Source: Candidatus Gastranaerophilales bacterium
GTDB lineage: Bacteria; Cyanobacteriota; Vampirovibrionia; Gastranaerophilales; Gastranaerophilaceae
DNA: 64,000 nucleotides
Direction: 5' to 3'
Assembly (NCBI GenBank): GCA_944324255.1
Contig: CALUVM010000001.1
Coordinates: 1-64,000, forward strand
Of this stretch, positions 1 to 8,310 are shown one piece after another. Numbering within the stretch: position 1 is the first letter of the stretch; each line of letters starts with the position of its first letter. The position numbers and the translations under genes were made by a program. The notes under the pieces were generated by a model. The model was not told the origin of the DNA and searched no databases. It was given only the letters and a program-made list of their open reading frames with translations.

Positions 1-5
1 AAAAG

Positions 6-50
6 AGTGTTAAATGAATGGATTTTCATTTAACACTTTTTTTATTTTAT
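6..50. terminator. Intrinsic terminator hairpin
   Basis: A perfect 13-bp stem (arms 6-18 and 25-37, 6-base loop) is followed by a run of T on the + strand, as expected for a Rho-independent terminator. It probably ends a + strand gene lying before the window. A-richness on the left side would also allow it to work on the minus strand. Confidence 0.75.
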
Positions 51-60
51 TAGGTAGTAG

Positions 61-113
61 GTAGGGTAGACTTTAGTTTATCAAATAACAAGCTAGACTA
101 AAGTCTACCCTAC
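61..113. repeat. 17-bp-stem intergenic palindrome (REP/MITE-like)
   Basis: Arms 61-77 and 97-113 are perfect reverse complements around a 19-base loop. There is no T-tract, so a simple terminator is unlikely. Such long intergenic palindromes are typical of repetitive extragenic elements. A smaller 7-bp hairpin follows at 122-140. Only one copy is present in the window, so its repeated nature is inferred. Confidence 0.5.
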
Positions 114-258
114 TAACTGAAAATTTCCTTATAGGAAATTACCATGGGGATAATTTTTAAACAGTTAAAATAATTTGTTAATATTTCTTAATATTAGCGC
201 AAAATATTTAGTATTTTTGTTTTATAATAATGTGTAAATTTTGAAAGGTGGTATAAAT

Positions 259-564
259 ATGACATTAACTTTAACTCCGGTTACTCAACAGCCTGCAGGT
301 GCTATTGCTTTTCATGGTTCTAAAGATAATGCTGTTAGATCTTTACTAAAAGCTATGAAAGGTAAAAAATTAACTCCTCAACAAGCTATTTTAGAACAAA
401 ATGCAGGTATGACTTATGCTTTGGATGCAATAAAAAAATATCCTAAAGAAGTGATTAAGCAAAGATTAATGCAAGAAGCTTTAATGGGGCATCATGATTT
501 TGTAAAAGGCGCAAATGAAGTTCTGGCAAAAGATGCCGCAAAAAACATTTATAAAGCTAAATAG
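259..564 (+). CDS. Small protein of unknown function (101 aa)
   Basis: I do not recognise this protein. The ATG at 259 is preferred over an upstream in-frame TTG at 241 because a GAAAGGTGG ribosome-binding site lies just before it; a TATAAT-like -10 sits near 223-228. The product is lysine/alanine-rich and looks helical, with no signal peptide or membrane segment. The first 20 residues are low-complexity (TLTPVTQQPAG...) and resemble a flexible tail. It is flanked by terminator hairpins on both sides, so it is probably a single-gene transcript. Confidence 0.7.
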   Translation: MTLTLTPVTQQPAGAIAFHGSKDNAVRSLLKAMKGKKLTPQQAILEQNAGMTYALDAIKKYPKEVIKQRLMQEALMGHHDFVKGANEVLAKDAAKNIYKAK

Positions 565-590
565 TGTATTTTACTAGAGTTATAATTTAT

Positions 591-626
591 AAAGCGGAAT
601 GACTAAGTCATTCCGCTTTAGTTTTT
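591..626. terminator. Bidirectional terminator
   Basis: Arms 591-602 and 608-619 form a perfect 12-bp stem with a 5-base loop, flanked by A-rich sequence on the left and a T-run on the right. It separates the convergent genes ending at 564 (+) and 630 (-) and can serve both. Confidence 0.8.
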
Positions 627-629
627 ACC

Positions 630-869
630 TTACAAATTACAATTTCCGTATTCGCAGGTTTCATCATATTCGATTTTTTCGCAGTGATGCATTGTAAGTG
701 CTGTTATAACTGCACTAATACCGACCAGTGAATAAATAATTCTTGATAATATTGTCATATCACCAAAAACTGCTTCTACAAGGTCAAATCCGAATAAACC
801 GATTAACCCCCAGTTTAGTGCACCTATAAGAACAAGAGCGTATGCACCATATTTTAGGATATTCATCAT
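630..869 (-). CDS. DUF378 family small membrane protein
   Basis: A 79-residue protein with two hydrophobic segments (about residues 5-28 and 40-62). The N-terminal pattern ALVLIGALNWGLIGLFGFDLV is characteristic of the DUF378 (YuzA-like) family, whose function is unknown. The C-terminus carries a short Cys/His/acidic tail (HHCEK...CEYGNC), which could bind metal; that is inference. The start is the first of two adjacent ATGs, preceded by a strong AGGAGG site on the minus strand. It stands alone, ending at the shared terminator. Confidence 0.8.
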   Translation of the reverse strand: MMNILKYGAYALVLIGALNWGLIGLFGFDLVEAVFGDMTILSRIIYSLVGISAVITALTMHHCEKIEYDETCEYGNCNL

Positions 870-969
870 TTCTAATACCTCCTTTTCATGTTCCTTTTTT
901 ATTATTACCCACCTTTATATAAATAAATTAGAGAAAAGGAGTAAATAATTATATTAATTTTTCAGCATT

Positions 970-997
970 AAAAAAGCCCGAGAAATCGGGCTTTTTT
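970..997. terminator. Terminator downstream of the small motility-like gene
   Basis: A GC-rich hairpin (arms 970-981 and 986-997, GAAA tetraloop) bordered by A-runs and T-runs, immediately after the stop of the minus-strand gene at 1000. Symmetric, so it may act in both directions. Confidence 0.85.
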
Positions 998-999
998 AA

Positions 1000-1197
1000 T
1001 TATAAAAGTCTTTCCATACTTGCAGCCATCTCGGCTGTGTATTTTGCTAATGCTTCTGCAGATATTTCCACCGTATCCTGAATAACGTCACCTGCAATGT
1101 AGCTGGTCTGCTGCGCCATACTCATTAATTTGACGGCATACTGAGCTTGAACTTCCGGGGTTAGGGCGCTTCCATACCCTATAGAATTTACATCCAT
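1000..1197 (-). CDS. Small protein, possibly YjfB-like putative motility protein
   Basis: A 65-residue protein beginning MDVNSIGYGSAL, with a helical, Gln/Met/Ala-rich middle and a C-terminal helix. Length, the MD(I/V) start and general composition resemble the YjfB putative motility family, but no decisive motif is visible, so this is a tentative match. An AGAGGA site precedes the ATG at good spacing. The gene has its own terminator at 970-997. If the assignment is right it would pair with the flagellin at 12955-13827 as the only motility-related genes here. Confidence 0.55.
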   Translation of the reverse strand: MDVNSIGYGSALTPEVQAQYAVKLMSMAQQTSYIAGDVIQDTVEISAEALAKYTAEMAASMERLL

Positions 1198-1310
1198 AAT
1201 GTATCCTCTTTAACAAATCTTTTTACTCTTTTATTATAACGTACTTTACTGAACTCCGCAATATTATACAGAGTATTTTGTTGTACTTGATTCCTTTATT
1301 TAAAAAAGAT

Positions 1311-2033
1311 TTACTTAATTTTAAATGTTATATTTGCGACTGCCGTAACTTTTTTATCTATAGTTGTTGCGTCATTAATACCCATATCTGATACATCGTT
1401 GGAATTAACAGGTGTTATCTGGTAAACACCCATTCTCACTGACTGAATTTTGCCAACATTATTATGTGTTGCTTTCAACATTGATGAAGCTCTTGCTTTT
1501 GCATCTACAGAAGCTTTTTCAAGCAGTGATACTTTTAAATCCGGGAGTTTGGAATAATTGTAAGATACTGCAAAAACGTTTACATCAACCCCTTTATTGA
1601 TAAGTCCGGTTATATCATTTGAGATTTCTTTAATAAGTTCAACATTGTTAGACCCTATCATAAAAGGCTGTGAAAGATTATATGCTTCTGGAATATCTGT
1701 ATATGCACCATTTTTCGGATCTCTTTTATAGCTGTAGTATCCGTTAATAGTTTTTCTTTCTATATCAGTAATATTTTTATCTTTTAAATATTGCTCAACA
1801 ATTTTTATCTGGGATTGTAATGCCGTATAAGCTTCCTGCTTTGTTGGTCTTTTTACTGTGATATTAAAACTTAAAGTTCCTGAGTCGGATTTAACAATTT
1901 CATAGGCGGAGCCTGTTACAGAAATTGTATTGCCTGAAAATGAAGCTGATAGCATCTTTACACACACAAAAACTGTAAGCACCGCTAGAATCCCGACTGT
2001 TAAGACCTGTAGTTTTTCAATTCTTTCTAACAT
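1311..2033 (-). CDS. SIMPL domain (DUF541) protein, membrane-anchored
   Basis: A 240-residue protein with one N-terminal transmembrane segment (about residues 10-30) followed by a periplasmic SIMPL/DUF541 domain. The opening ISVTGSAYEIVKSDSGTLSFNITV and the later KASVDAKARASSML helix are typical of the family (BP26/OMP28-like). Family members oligomerise; their cellular role is poorly defined. An AAAGGAG site precedes the ATG. The gene lies 47 bases downstream of the RicT/gpsA pair on the same strand, so read-through is possible. Confidence 0.8.
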   Translation of the reverse strand: MLERIEKLQVLTVGILAVLTVFVCVKMLSASFSGNTISVTGSAYEIVKSDSGTLSFNITVKRPTKQEAYTALQSQIKIVEQYLKDKNITDIERKTINGYYSYKRDPKNGAYTDIPEAYNLSQPFMIGSNNVELIKEISNDITGLINKGVDVNVFAVSYNYSKLPDLKVSLLEKASVDAKARASSMLKATHNNVGKIQSVRMGVYQITPVNSNDVSDMGINDATTIDKKVTAVANITFKIK

Positions 2034-2080
2034 ATTAAACTCCTTTAGATATTTATTGAATACTTTATTCTTTTACCCCT

Positions 2081-3022
2081 TTATACATTACCGGTAGAGC
2101 TGTTTCTATCATCTTCCAGCTGTTTGAGCTGTTTTGCATCAACTTTTTCATCCGGTGCGTAATCTGTTGTTATTCTTGACACCTCAATATCTACATTGAC
2201 ATCCGCATCAACCATTTCAATTTCATTTTTGCCGAATTCTTTAATCTTGCCGTCTTCAAATTTTACGGCAACGGAATTATTTAAAAACTGTAAGAAACAA
2301 ACTTTTCCGAGTCCGGCTGGTGTCATAACCGTAGAGCCTACCGGAGGCATTCCTTTAGCAGCTTCTATATAATTTGAATATTCATAAGTAAGACAACATA
2401 AAAGTCTTCCGCAGGTTCCGGAAATCTTTGAAGGAGCAATCGGCATTCCCTGATCTTTTGCGAGTTTGACATTTATAGATTCAAACTTCCTTAAGTATGA
2501 AGAACAGCAAAAAGGTTTTCCGCAAATGCCGGTGCCGTCCATAATGGAAGATTCATCTCTTACTCCTATATGCCTTAAATCAATTCTCATTCTTTTAAAA
2601 ACCTGGGTCAAGTCTTTTAAAAGTTCCCTGAAATCGACTCTTTCCGGTGCTGTGTAGTAAAAAGAAATCTTTCTTCTGTCAAAAGTTAGTCTGCACTGAA
2701 CCAGATTCATATTAAGATTATGTTTTTTTACCAGTTCTTTACATTTAAAGAAAGATGTTACTTCTTCTTTTTTTATGTCTTCCCATATCATCATATCTTC
2801 CTGAGTCATAACCCTTATAAATTCAAAAGGTTCAGGAGTTTTTTTTGATTCTTCAAACTTTTTGGCGACTTCCGGACTGACAAGAAACGCTTTTAAGACT
2901 TCCTCTCCCTTTTCAGTCCTTGCCAGAATAAGTTTTCCGTCAATATTTGAAACAGATTCGCCGTCAGCTCCTTTTAAAGGAACGAAAGTATTTTTAAGGT
3001 AATGTACTGCATATTTAATCAT
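2081..3022 (-). CDS. ricT: PSP1 domain protein, RicT/YaaT-like
   Basis: A 313-residue PSP1-domain protein. The family hallmark is two CC-containing motifs, seen here as GKPFCCSSYL and GRLLCCLTYEY plus a nearby CG pair. In Bacillus subtilis RicT (YaaT) these cysteines bind an Fe-S cluster in the RicA-RicF-RicT complex, which influences RNase Y and phosphorelay activity. No ricA or ricF is seen here, so the role is inferred only at family level. The start overlaps the gpsA stop by 8 bases, indicating co-transcription and probable translational coupling. Confidence 0.85.
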   Translation of the reverse strand: MIKYAVHYLKNTFVPLKGADGESVSNIDGKLILARTEKGEEVLKAFLVSPEVAKKFEESKKTPEPFEFIRVMTQEDMMIWEDIKKEEVTSFFKCKELVKKHNLNMNLVQCRLTFDRRKISFYYTAPERVDFRELLKDLTQVFKRMRIDLRHIGVRDESSIMDGTGICGKPFCCSSYLRKFESINVKLAKDQGMPIAPSKISGTCGRLLCCLTYEYSNYIEAAKGMPPVGSTVMTPAGLGKVCFLQFLNNSVAVKFEDGKIKEFGKNEIEMVDADVNVDIEVSRITTDYAPDEKVDAKQLKQLEDDRNSSTGNV

Positions 3023-4016
3023 AACTTTCTTCCTTTTTAAGTTTTCTGTTCATTAATTTTGATAAGACTTCTTGAGGTGTAATATCTGTATAAACTGCTT
3101 CATATATAGCATTTGAAACAGGGACTTCTACACCGAGCTTTTGGGCAAGATCACAGACTGCTTTTGAAGTCTTAACACCTTCTGCAACAGAGCCCAGTTC
3201 ATTTAAAATATCATTAATTTTTTTGCCTTTACCAAGCATTGAGCCTACTGTATAGTTTCTGGACATAGGGCTTGAGCATGTTGCAATTAAATCTCCCATC
3301 CCGGAAAGTCCGTATAGTGTGGACGGGTTTGCTCCGAGTTTTACTGAAAGTCTTACAATTTCTGCCATTCCTCGTGTTAGAAGGCTCCCCATGCAATTAT
3401 CTCCTAAATCCATTGTATGAGCGAAACCTGAAGCTATAGCAATAACATTTTTAAGACTTCCGCCAAGTTCAACCCCGATAACATCCTGATTTGTGTATAG
3501 TCTGAACTTGTTTGGAACATTGCAGGCTTTTTGGACAAACTCTGCAGTTTTAATATCTTCGCAGGCAACAGAGGCTGCGGTAGGTTTACCCTGAAGTACT
3601 TCTTTTGCAAGCGTAGGACCTGAAAGAATTACAACTTTTTGTTCAGGCAGAACATCTTTTATAACCTGGGACATTCTCATTAAGGTGTTTAATTCAAGCC
3701 CCTTAGAAGCATTAACAAGAGGAGTATCAGGATTGATTCCTGCTGCTTTAAGCTGTTCACAAACCGGTCTTACTCCGGATGTTGCGACAACTGATAGAAT
3801 AATATCTGCTCCTTCAATGGCTTTTTTTAAGTCGGAAGTTATTTCGACTTTTTTATCCAGCTGTACTTCAAGAGGTTTTGAACAATGTTTATTTATGACT
3901 AAATCTTCATTAAGGTCGGATTCTCTTCCCCAGATTGTTATTTCTTCAAAGTTATTATTCATAAGCCAGGCTAGCGTTAAACCCCAGCATCCCGGACCAA
4001 GTACAGTTAGTTTCAT
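3015..4016 (-). CDS. gpsA: Glycerol-3-phosphate dehydrogenase [NAD(P)+]
   Basis: This 333-residue enzyme reduces dihydroxyacetone phosphate to sn-glycerol-3-phosphate, the backbone of phospholipids. The N-terminal Rossmann motif reads GPGCWG, the middle has LSGPTLAKEV, and the C-terminal catalytic domain begins with GSLKNVIAIASG and LYGLSGMGDL. Length is normal for GpsA. An AGGAGGG site lies about 11 bases before the ATG, and a TATAAT -10 is visible on the minus strand (complement of 4054-4059). It is the first gene of a unit running into the RicT-like gene. Confidence 0.95.
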   Translation of the reverse strand: MKLTVLGPGCWGLTLAWLMNNNFEEITIWGRESDLNEDLVINKHCSKPLEVQLDKKVEITSDLKKAIEGADIILSVVATSGVRPVCEQLKAAGINPDTPLVNASKGLELNTLMRMSQVIKDVLPEQKVVILSGPTLAKEVLQGKPTAASVACEDIKTAEFVQKACNVPNKFRLYTNQDVIGVELGGSLKNVIAIASGFAHTMDLGDNCMGSLLTRGMAEIVRLSVKLGANPSTLYGLSGMGDLIATCSSPMSRNYTVGSMLGKGKKINDILNELGSVAEGVKTSKAVCDLAQKLGVEVPVSNAIYEAVYTDITPQEVLSKLMNRKLKKEESYD

Positions 4017-4201
4017 ATAATAAGCCCCTCCTAGCGGTCTATCTGTATTAACTATTATACTATAAGTACGTACCAGAAGTTAGAATATATTTGAAATATT
4101 AAATTTTGTAACAATATTGAATAAATATCTCAAGTTTAAGAAAAATATGTCGTTAAGCATGTTGGTCTATTAAAAATCAACATTGGCTAGAAGGAGTTGT
4201 T

Positions 4202-5767
4202 TTGTTATATTCATTTATTAATACTGATTCAAATAAAGAATGTATTTTAGATTTGCCCAACTGTACAATAATTGCAAATAACAAAAAATACGTTATAAAA
4301 GATGCGACTATTCAGTTATTTGAATTGAATTCAGACGGAGAGGCAGTGGGTGAAGGGAAAATAGTTAATGATATTCATTTATCAGATGAGCAGGTTTCAA
4401 TATTCAGCCAGCTTTCTTCCAATGATAACTATAGCCGGAAGCTGGATTCTAATGATTTACATGATTTATCAAAAAAAGATTTAAAAGGAATTCTTAAAGA
4501 AAACTATGGAGAAGAAAAATCTATCAAATTACGTAAAGTTAAAGTAAGAGATTATTCTTTCAATTACAGGGTAAAAAATAAAGAAACCGGTGAGATTGAA
4601 GATGTGTCATATAAGGAGGAAAGACAAGGATTCTTCAAGCGCTTATGGAATAAGATAAAGCCTAAAAAGAAAATAAAATACAGAACATCCGAATTTTCAT
4701 ACAAGGTTGAAGCAGGTGAAACTTTGGAGCAAATTGCTGCAAAATTCGGGGTTTCTGAGGAAAAATTAATCAAAAAAAATCCAAGTTTGGTAGAAAACCC
4801 GGAATTATTTGCCGGAGCTACAGTAATAATACCTGCAATCAGGCATAAAACAAAAATTATTGCGGATAATATTCAAACTATTCCCGAACATGAATATATT
4901 GTAGAAGAAGGAATGAAGAATCCGGCAACTTTGGCAAATATAATTGGAATTTCTCAGTACAGATTGTTGGAAGCAAATCCCCAATTAAAATCTGTTAACA
5001 AAAAAGGAGAGACCGTAATCAGGGCTTTATCTCCCGGTGAATCTGTCAGAATTCCGGAATATGAAGTTGTTACAAAACTAAATAGTTCTTCTTTTAAAGG
5101 AATTTCTGAGCAGATAGGGGTTTCTGAAGCATATATTGAAGATATTTTATTTGGTATTGAAGGCCGTCATTCTAAACCGGACCTAAAGCCCTACTATGAT
5201 GGTGTAAAAGACAGATTACATCCAAAAGGATATTTAACAATAGGTTTTGGACATACCGGAAGAGTGTTTGGAGTTGAGATGAATTCCAAAAATAAAGATT
5301 CTATTGAAATAACAGAGGATGAAGCATACTTACTTCTAGCGCAGGATTTAATGATTGCAAAACAGGATGCAAGATATTATTTTGGTGAGACTTTTGATAA
5401 AGCTCCTTTATCTATTCAAGAAGCAATTATAGATATAGTTTTTAACAAAGGTGTTGAGGGATTGGAACGAGAAGATTCGCCCTGTCTGAATTTAAAGGAA
5501 AACTTGAATGATAAAGACTATGTTTCAGCAGCAGCAAACGCAATCGTCGATCCAACCATACGTGGATTAATGAAACGTAATGTATATAGAGTTATTATGG
5601 CAACAAGAGATTTAAGACCCAAAAAGCGGACAAAAGCTCTAAGTCAGGCAAAAGATTATTATGACAATACTCTGAAAAAATTCGATTCAGCCTCTGTAAC
5701 GTATAAACTCCTTGAAGAACATTGGGAGAACGCTATGGCTGGAAAAGTTACAGGGTTTTTCAAATAA
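4202..5767 (+). CDS. LysM-repeat protein with C-terminal GH24 lysozyme domain
   Basis: A 521-residue putative peptidoglycan hydrolase. An unrecognised N-terminal region (about 1-160) is followed by a clear LysM repeat (about 163-210, YKVEAGETLEQIAAKFGVS), a second degenerate LysM (about 228-285), and a phage-T4-type lysozyme domain. The catalytic E-D-T pattern is visible: IEGRH at about 320, YYDG at about 333 and LTIGFGH at about 346. No signal peptide is obvious, so export would need another route or lysis. The start is a TTG at 4202, chosen because AAGGAG lies 5 bases upstream. It ends 2 bases from convergent murQ. Confidence 0.8.
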   Translation: MLYSFINTDSNKECILDLPNCTIIANNKKYVIKDATIQLFELNSDGEAVGEGKIVNDIHLSDEQVSIFSQLSSNDNYSRKLDSNDLHDLSKKDLKGILKENYGEEKSIKLRKVKVRDYSFNYRVKNKETGEIEDVSYKEERQGFFKRLWNKIKPKKKIKYRTSEFSYKVEAGETLEQIAAKFGVSEEKLIKKNPSLVENPELFAGATVIIPAIRHKTKIIADNIQTIPEHEYIVEEGMKNPATLANIIGISQYRLLEANPQLKSVNKKGETVIRALSPGESVRIPEYEVVTKLNSSSFKGISEQIGVSEAYIEDILFGIEGRHSKPDLKPYYDGVKDRLHPKGYLTIGFGHTGRVFGVEMNSKNKDSIEITEDEAYLLLAQDLMIAKQDARYYFGETFDKAPLSIQEAIIDIVFNKGVEGLEREDSPCLNLKENLNDKDYVSAAANAIVDPTIRGLMKRNVYRVIMATRDLRPKKRTKALSQAKDYYDNTLKKFDSASVTYKLLEEHWENAMAGKVTGFFK

Positions 5768-5769
5768 TC

Positions 5770-6663
5770 TTAAGCTTTCGAAAAGTTTGCAAGAGCTCTT
5801 CTTAAAACCCCGCAATTTTTCCTCAAAAGTTCTTTTGCATCATCTTTAGAGAGTTTGCAAAGAATCATGATAATAGATGTTTTTACTGACCAGTCACAAT
5901 CAAGAAGGGTTTTAAGAGCATCAGTATGACTAACGTTTGCAATTTCCGATACAATCCTTATTGCTCTGTCTTTAAGTTTTTCATTAGTCGGAAGCAGGTC
6001 AATCATAAAGTTTTCATAGGTCTTGCCGATTTTAATCATAGCTCCTGTCGTCAGCATATTAAGAACCATTTTTTGTGCTGTTCCGGCTTTCATTCTGCTT
6101 GAGCCAGCAATGACTTCAGGTCCTACTTCTACACAGATACCCAGTCCGACTTCATCAAGTATTGCGGCTTTATGATTACAGGTAAGTGCAATAGTTTTGC
6201 ATCCGATTTTTTCTGCCTCGGAAAGGACTCCCAACAGGTATTTAGGGTTTCCGCTTGCAGAAATTGCAACACAGACATCATCCTTTGTAAGTACTTTTGC
6301 ATCCTCGACCCCGAGGTCAAAATTATCTTCTGTGCCTTCAATAGAGTGCCTGAGGGCAGCATCTCCGCCGCAAATAATTCCGACTACCATATCCGGGTGA
6401 ACGCCGAATGTAGGCGGGCATTCTGATGCATCTAATACGCCGAGTCTGCCGGATGTTCCTGCTCCAAAGTAATATAACTTCCCACCTACAAGGAACTGTT
6501 TTGCAATAATATCAATAGCACGGGCAATGTTTGCGGTTTCATCTTCAACCGCACGGGCTACTATCTGGTCTTCCTCATTGATTTTTCTTACAATATCAAT
6601 TGTGGAGAGTAAATCAATGTTTTTTGTGTTTTCGTTTCTGTACTCTGTAATAATATCGCTCAT
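5770..6663 (-). CDS. murQ: N-acetylmuramic acid 6-phosphate etherase
   Basis: MurQ cleaves the lactyl ether of MurNAc-6-phosphate to give GlcNAc-6-phosphate and D-lactate, a cytoplasmic step of peptidoglycan recycling. The 297-residue protein has the SIS-domain signature YFGAGTSGRLGVLDASECPPT containing the catalytic Glu, then GGDAALRHSIEGTED and the GSSRMKAGTAQK segment. Length matches the family. AAGGAG precedes the ATG. It is convergent with the lysozyme gene. No murK, anmK or MurNAc PTS gene is seen in the window. Confidence 0.95.
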   Translation of the reverse strand: MSDIITEYRNENTKNIDLLSTIDIVRKINEEDQIVARAVEDETANIARAIDIIAKQFLVGGKLYYFGAGTSGRLGVLDASECPPTFGVHPDMVVGIICGGDAALRHSIEGTEDNFDLGVEDAKVLTKDDVCVAISASGNPKYLLGVLSEAEKIGCKTIALTCNHKAAILDEVGLGICVEVGPEVIAGSSRMKAGTAQKMVLNMLTTGAMIKIGKTYENFMIDLLPTNEKLKDRAIRIVSEIANVSHTDALKTLLDCDWSVKTSIIMILCKLSKDDAKELLRKNCGVLRRALANFSKA

Positions 6664-6720
6664 TCACACACTCCTTCTGACCAATAATATTTAGCCGTTA
6701 CCTGAATAATAAACACTTTT

Positions 6721-7182
6721 TTATATTTTGCTGACTAAACTCGCCATTTCAATAGCTGATTTAGCTGCATCAGAACCTTTATTGCCGGATTTTGTTCCTG
6801 CTCTTTCAATAGCCTGTTCAATATTATCTGTTGTAAGCACTCCGAATATAACCGGAACGCCAGTTTCTAATGATACGGATGCTACACCTTTTGAAACTTC
6901 AGCGCAAACATAATCATAATGTGATGTAGAACCTTTAATCACTGCTCCTAAGGCAATAACAGCATTATATTTTCCAGTTTCAGCACATTTTTTTGAGATA
7001 AGAGGAATCTCAAAAGCTCCCGGACACCATACTACATCAATATTACTATCTTCTACCCCGTGTCTTTTCAGCTCATCAACAGCTCCGGATAAAAGTTTTG
7101 CAGAAATAAATTCATTAAATCTTGATACCACTATACAAAATTTTTCATTTGTGACAGTTAATAAACCTTCTATAATTTTCAT
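6721..7182 (-). CDS. ribH: 6,7-dimethyl-8-ribityllumazine synthase
   Basis: RibH condenses 5-amino-6-ribitylaminouracil with dihydroxybutanone phosphate in riboflavin synthesis. The 153-residue protein shows the substrate loop [14 protein letters not shown], the PGAFEIP segment, and [14 protein letters not shown] with the conserved His. It stands apart from other rib genes; only ribF (47.5 kb) is also present. An AAGAGGT site precedes the ATG, and I see no FMN riboswitch in the short upstream region, which is shared with the divergent rsgA. Confidence 0.95.
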   Translation of the reverse strand: MKIIEGLLTVTNEKFCIVVSRFNEFISAKLLSGAVDELKRHGVEDSNIDVVWCPGAFEIPLISKKCAETGKYNAVIALGAVIKGSTSHYDYVCAEVSKGVASVSLETGVPVIFGVLTTDNIEQAIERAGTKSGNKGSDAAKSAIEMASLVSKI

Positions 7183-7268
7183 TTTTACCTCTTAACCAAT
7201 GTCTTAAGTATAATTATTATACACCATTTTTTTTATTTCGTATACAAGATTAAGCTTTGTTTCTAAAC

Positions 7269-7298
7269 TTGTAACAAAATTTCTATACGTGGTAGAAT
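7269..7298 (+). promoter_or_regulatory. rsgA promoter predicting a leaderless transcript
   Basis: TTGTAA (7269-7274), an 18-base spacer and TAGAAT (7293-7298) stand just 7 bases before the ATG at 7306. Transcription would begin at or next to the start codon, and no Shine-Dalgarno is present. Confidence 0.6.
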
Positions 7299-7305
7299 AA
7301 AACCT

Positions 7306-8310
7306 ATGCAGAAAGGACAAATTTTTAAAATTCATTCAGACTTTTATTATGTAAATTCAAAGGGAAAATCCTACGAATGTAAGCTTCGTGAGATTTTAAA
7401 AAAGCAAAAACAAAAAGTCTATGTGGGAGATTTTGTAGAGTTTAAAGACGGCGCAATTGAAAAAATTCTTCCTCGTTATAATTATATATCACGTCCTTCT
7501 GTTTCAAATGTTGACAGAGTGATAATAATATCTGCAGTTAAGGAGCCGGAACTAAGTTTTTCTCAGCTTAACAGATATATTGCTTTTGCGAAATATCATG
7601 GAATTGAAACTGTTTTATGCTTCAATAAAAATGATTTATCAAATGATGATTCTACTATAGAAAAAGTTTTTTCAATATATGAGCCGCTCGGGTTTGATAT
7701 ATTATTTACCTCTGCTCTGGAAGGAGATGGTGTCGAGGAGTTTAAAGAGTTATTGAAAGGCAAAACTTCTGTCCTCTGCGGTGCTTCCGGAGTCGGAAAA
7801 TCAAGTCTGATTAATGCAATTTGTCCCGGAATAAATATAAAAACTAAAAATGTAAGTGAAAAAACTCAACGTGGAACTCATACAACAAGACACTGTGAAA
7901 TTATTGATATAGATAATGATTCCAGAATAGTTGATACTCCCGGATTTAGCAATTTAAAGTTTGATTTTCTGCTTCCGACCCGAATTGATACTTTATTTGA
8001 TGAGATTTATAAATATAAAGGTCAATGTAAGTTTCAGGATTGTCTGCATCTGACAGAAACAGGCTGTGCTGTAAAAGAACATCTGGGTAGCTGCATTGAC
8101 CCAACAAGATACGAAAGCTATAAAGAATTTGTGGAAGAAGCCCGTGAATACAAGGAAAAAATCAAATATCAGGGGATTAAAACCGAAACTTCGCATAAAA
8201 AAATTAATGAGAGAACCGCTGCCAAAATAAGTACAAGAAAAAGACAGAGCTCAAGAAACACAATAAAACAGAATGTATATAAGGATATGGAAAATGAAAG
8301 AACTGATTAA
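7306..8310 (+). CDS. rsgA: Ribosome small-subunit-dependent GTPase A
   Basis: RsgA is a circularly permuted GTPase acting late in 30S subunit maturation. The 334-residue protein has an N-terminal OB-fold, the G4 motif FNKND, then G1 GASGVGKSS and G3 DTPGFS, in the permuted order. The C-terminal zinc site is seen as CKFQDCLHLTETGC. A basic, Arg/Lys-rich tail follows. There is no ribosome-binding site; the promoter at 7269-7298 suggests a leaderless mRNA. Its 3' end overlaps the next gene by 17 bases. Confidence 0.95.
   Translation: MQKGQIFKIHSDFYYVNSKGKSYECKLREILKKQKQKVYVGDFVEFKDGAIEKILPRYNYISRPSVSNVDRVIIISAVKEPELSFSQLNRYIAFAKYHGIETVLCFNKNDLSNDDSTIEKVFSIYEPLGFDILFTSALEGDGVEEFKELLKGKTSVLCGASGVGKSSLINAICPGINIKTKNVSEKTQRGTHTTRHCEIIDIDNDSRIVDTPGFSNLKFDFLLPTRIDTLFDEIYKYKGQCKFQDCLHLTETGCAVKEHLGSCIDPTRYESYKEFVEEAREYKEKIKYQGIKTETSHKKINERTAAKISTRKRQSSRNTIKQNVYKDMENERTD

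Noticed and set aside
4202-5767. Prophage remnant around the GH24 lysozyme
   Set aside because: Neighbours are housekeeping genes (gpsA, murQ), with no integrase, holin or structural gene.
6129-6426. Overlapping reading frames within murQ on both strands
   Set aside because: They have no ribosome sites or family likeness and are explained by the conserved murQ frame.
7183-7305. FMN riboswitch before ribH
   Set aside because: The short interval also serves rsgA and lacks the AGGNNNA-type conserved core; none is seen before ribF either.
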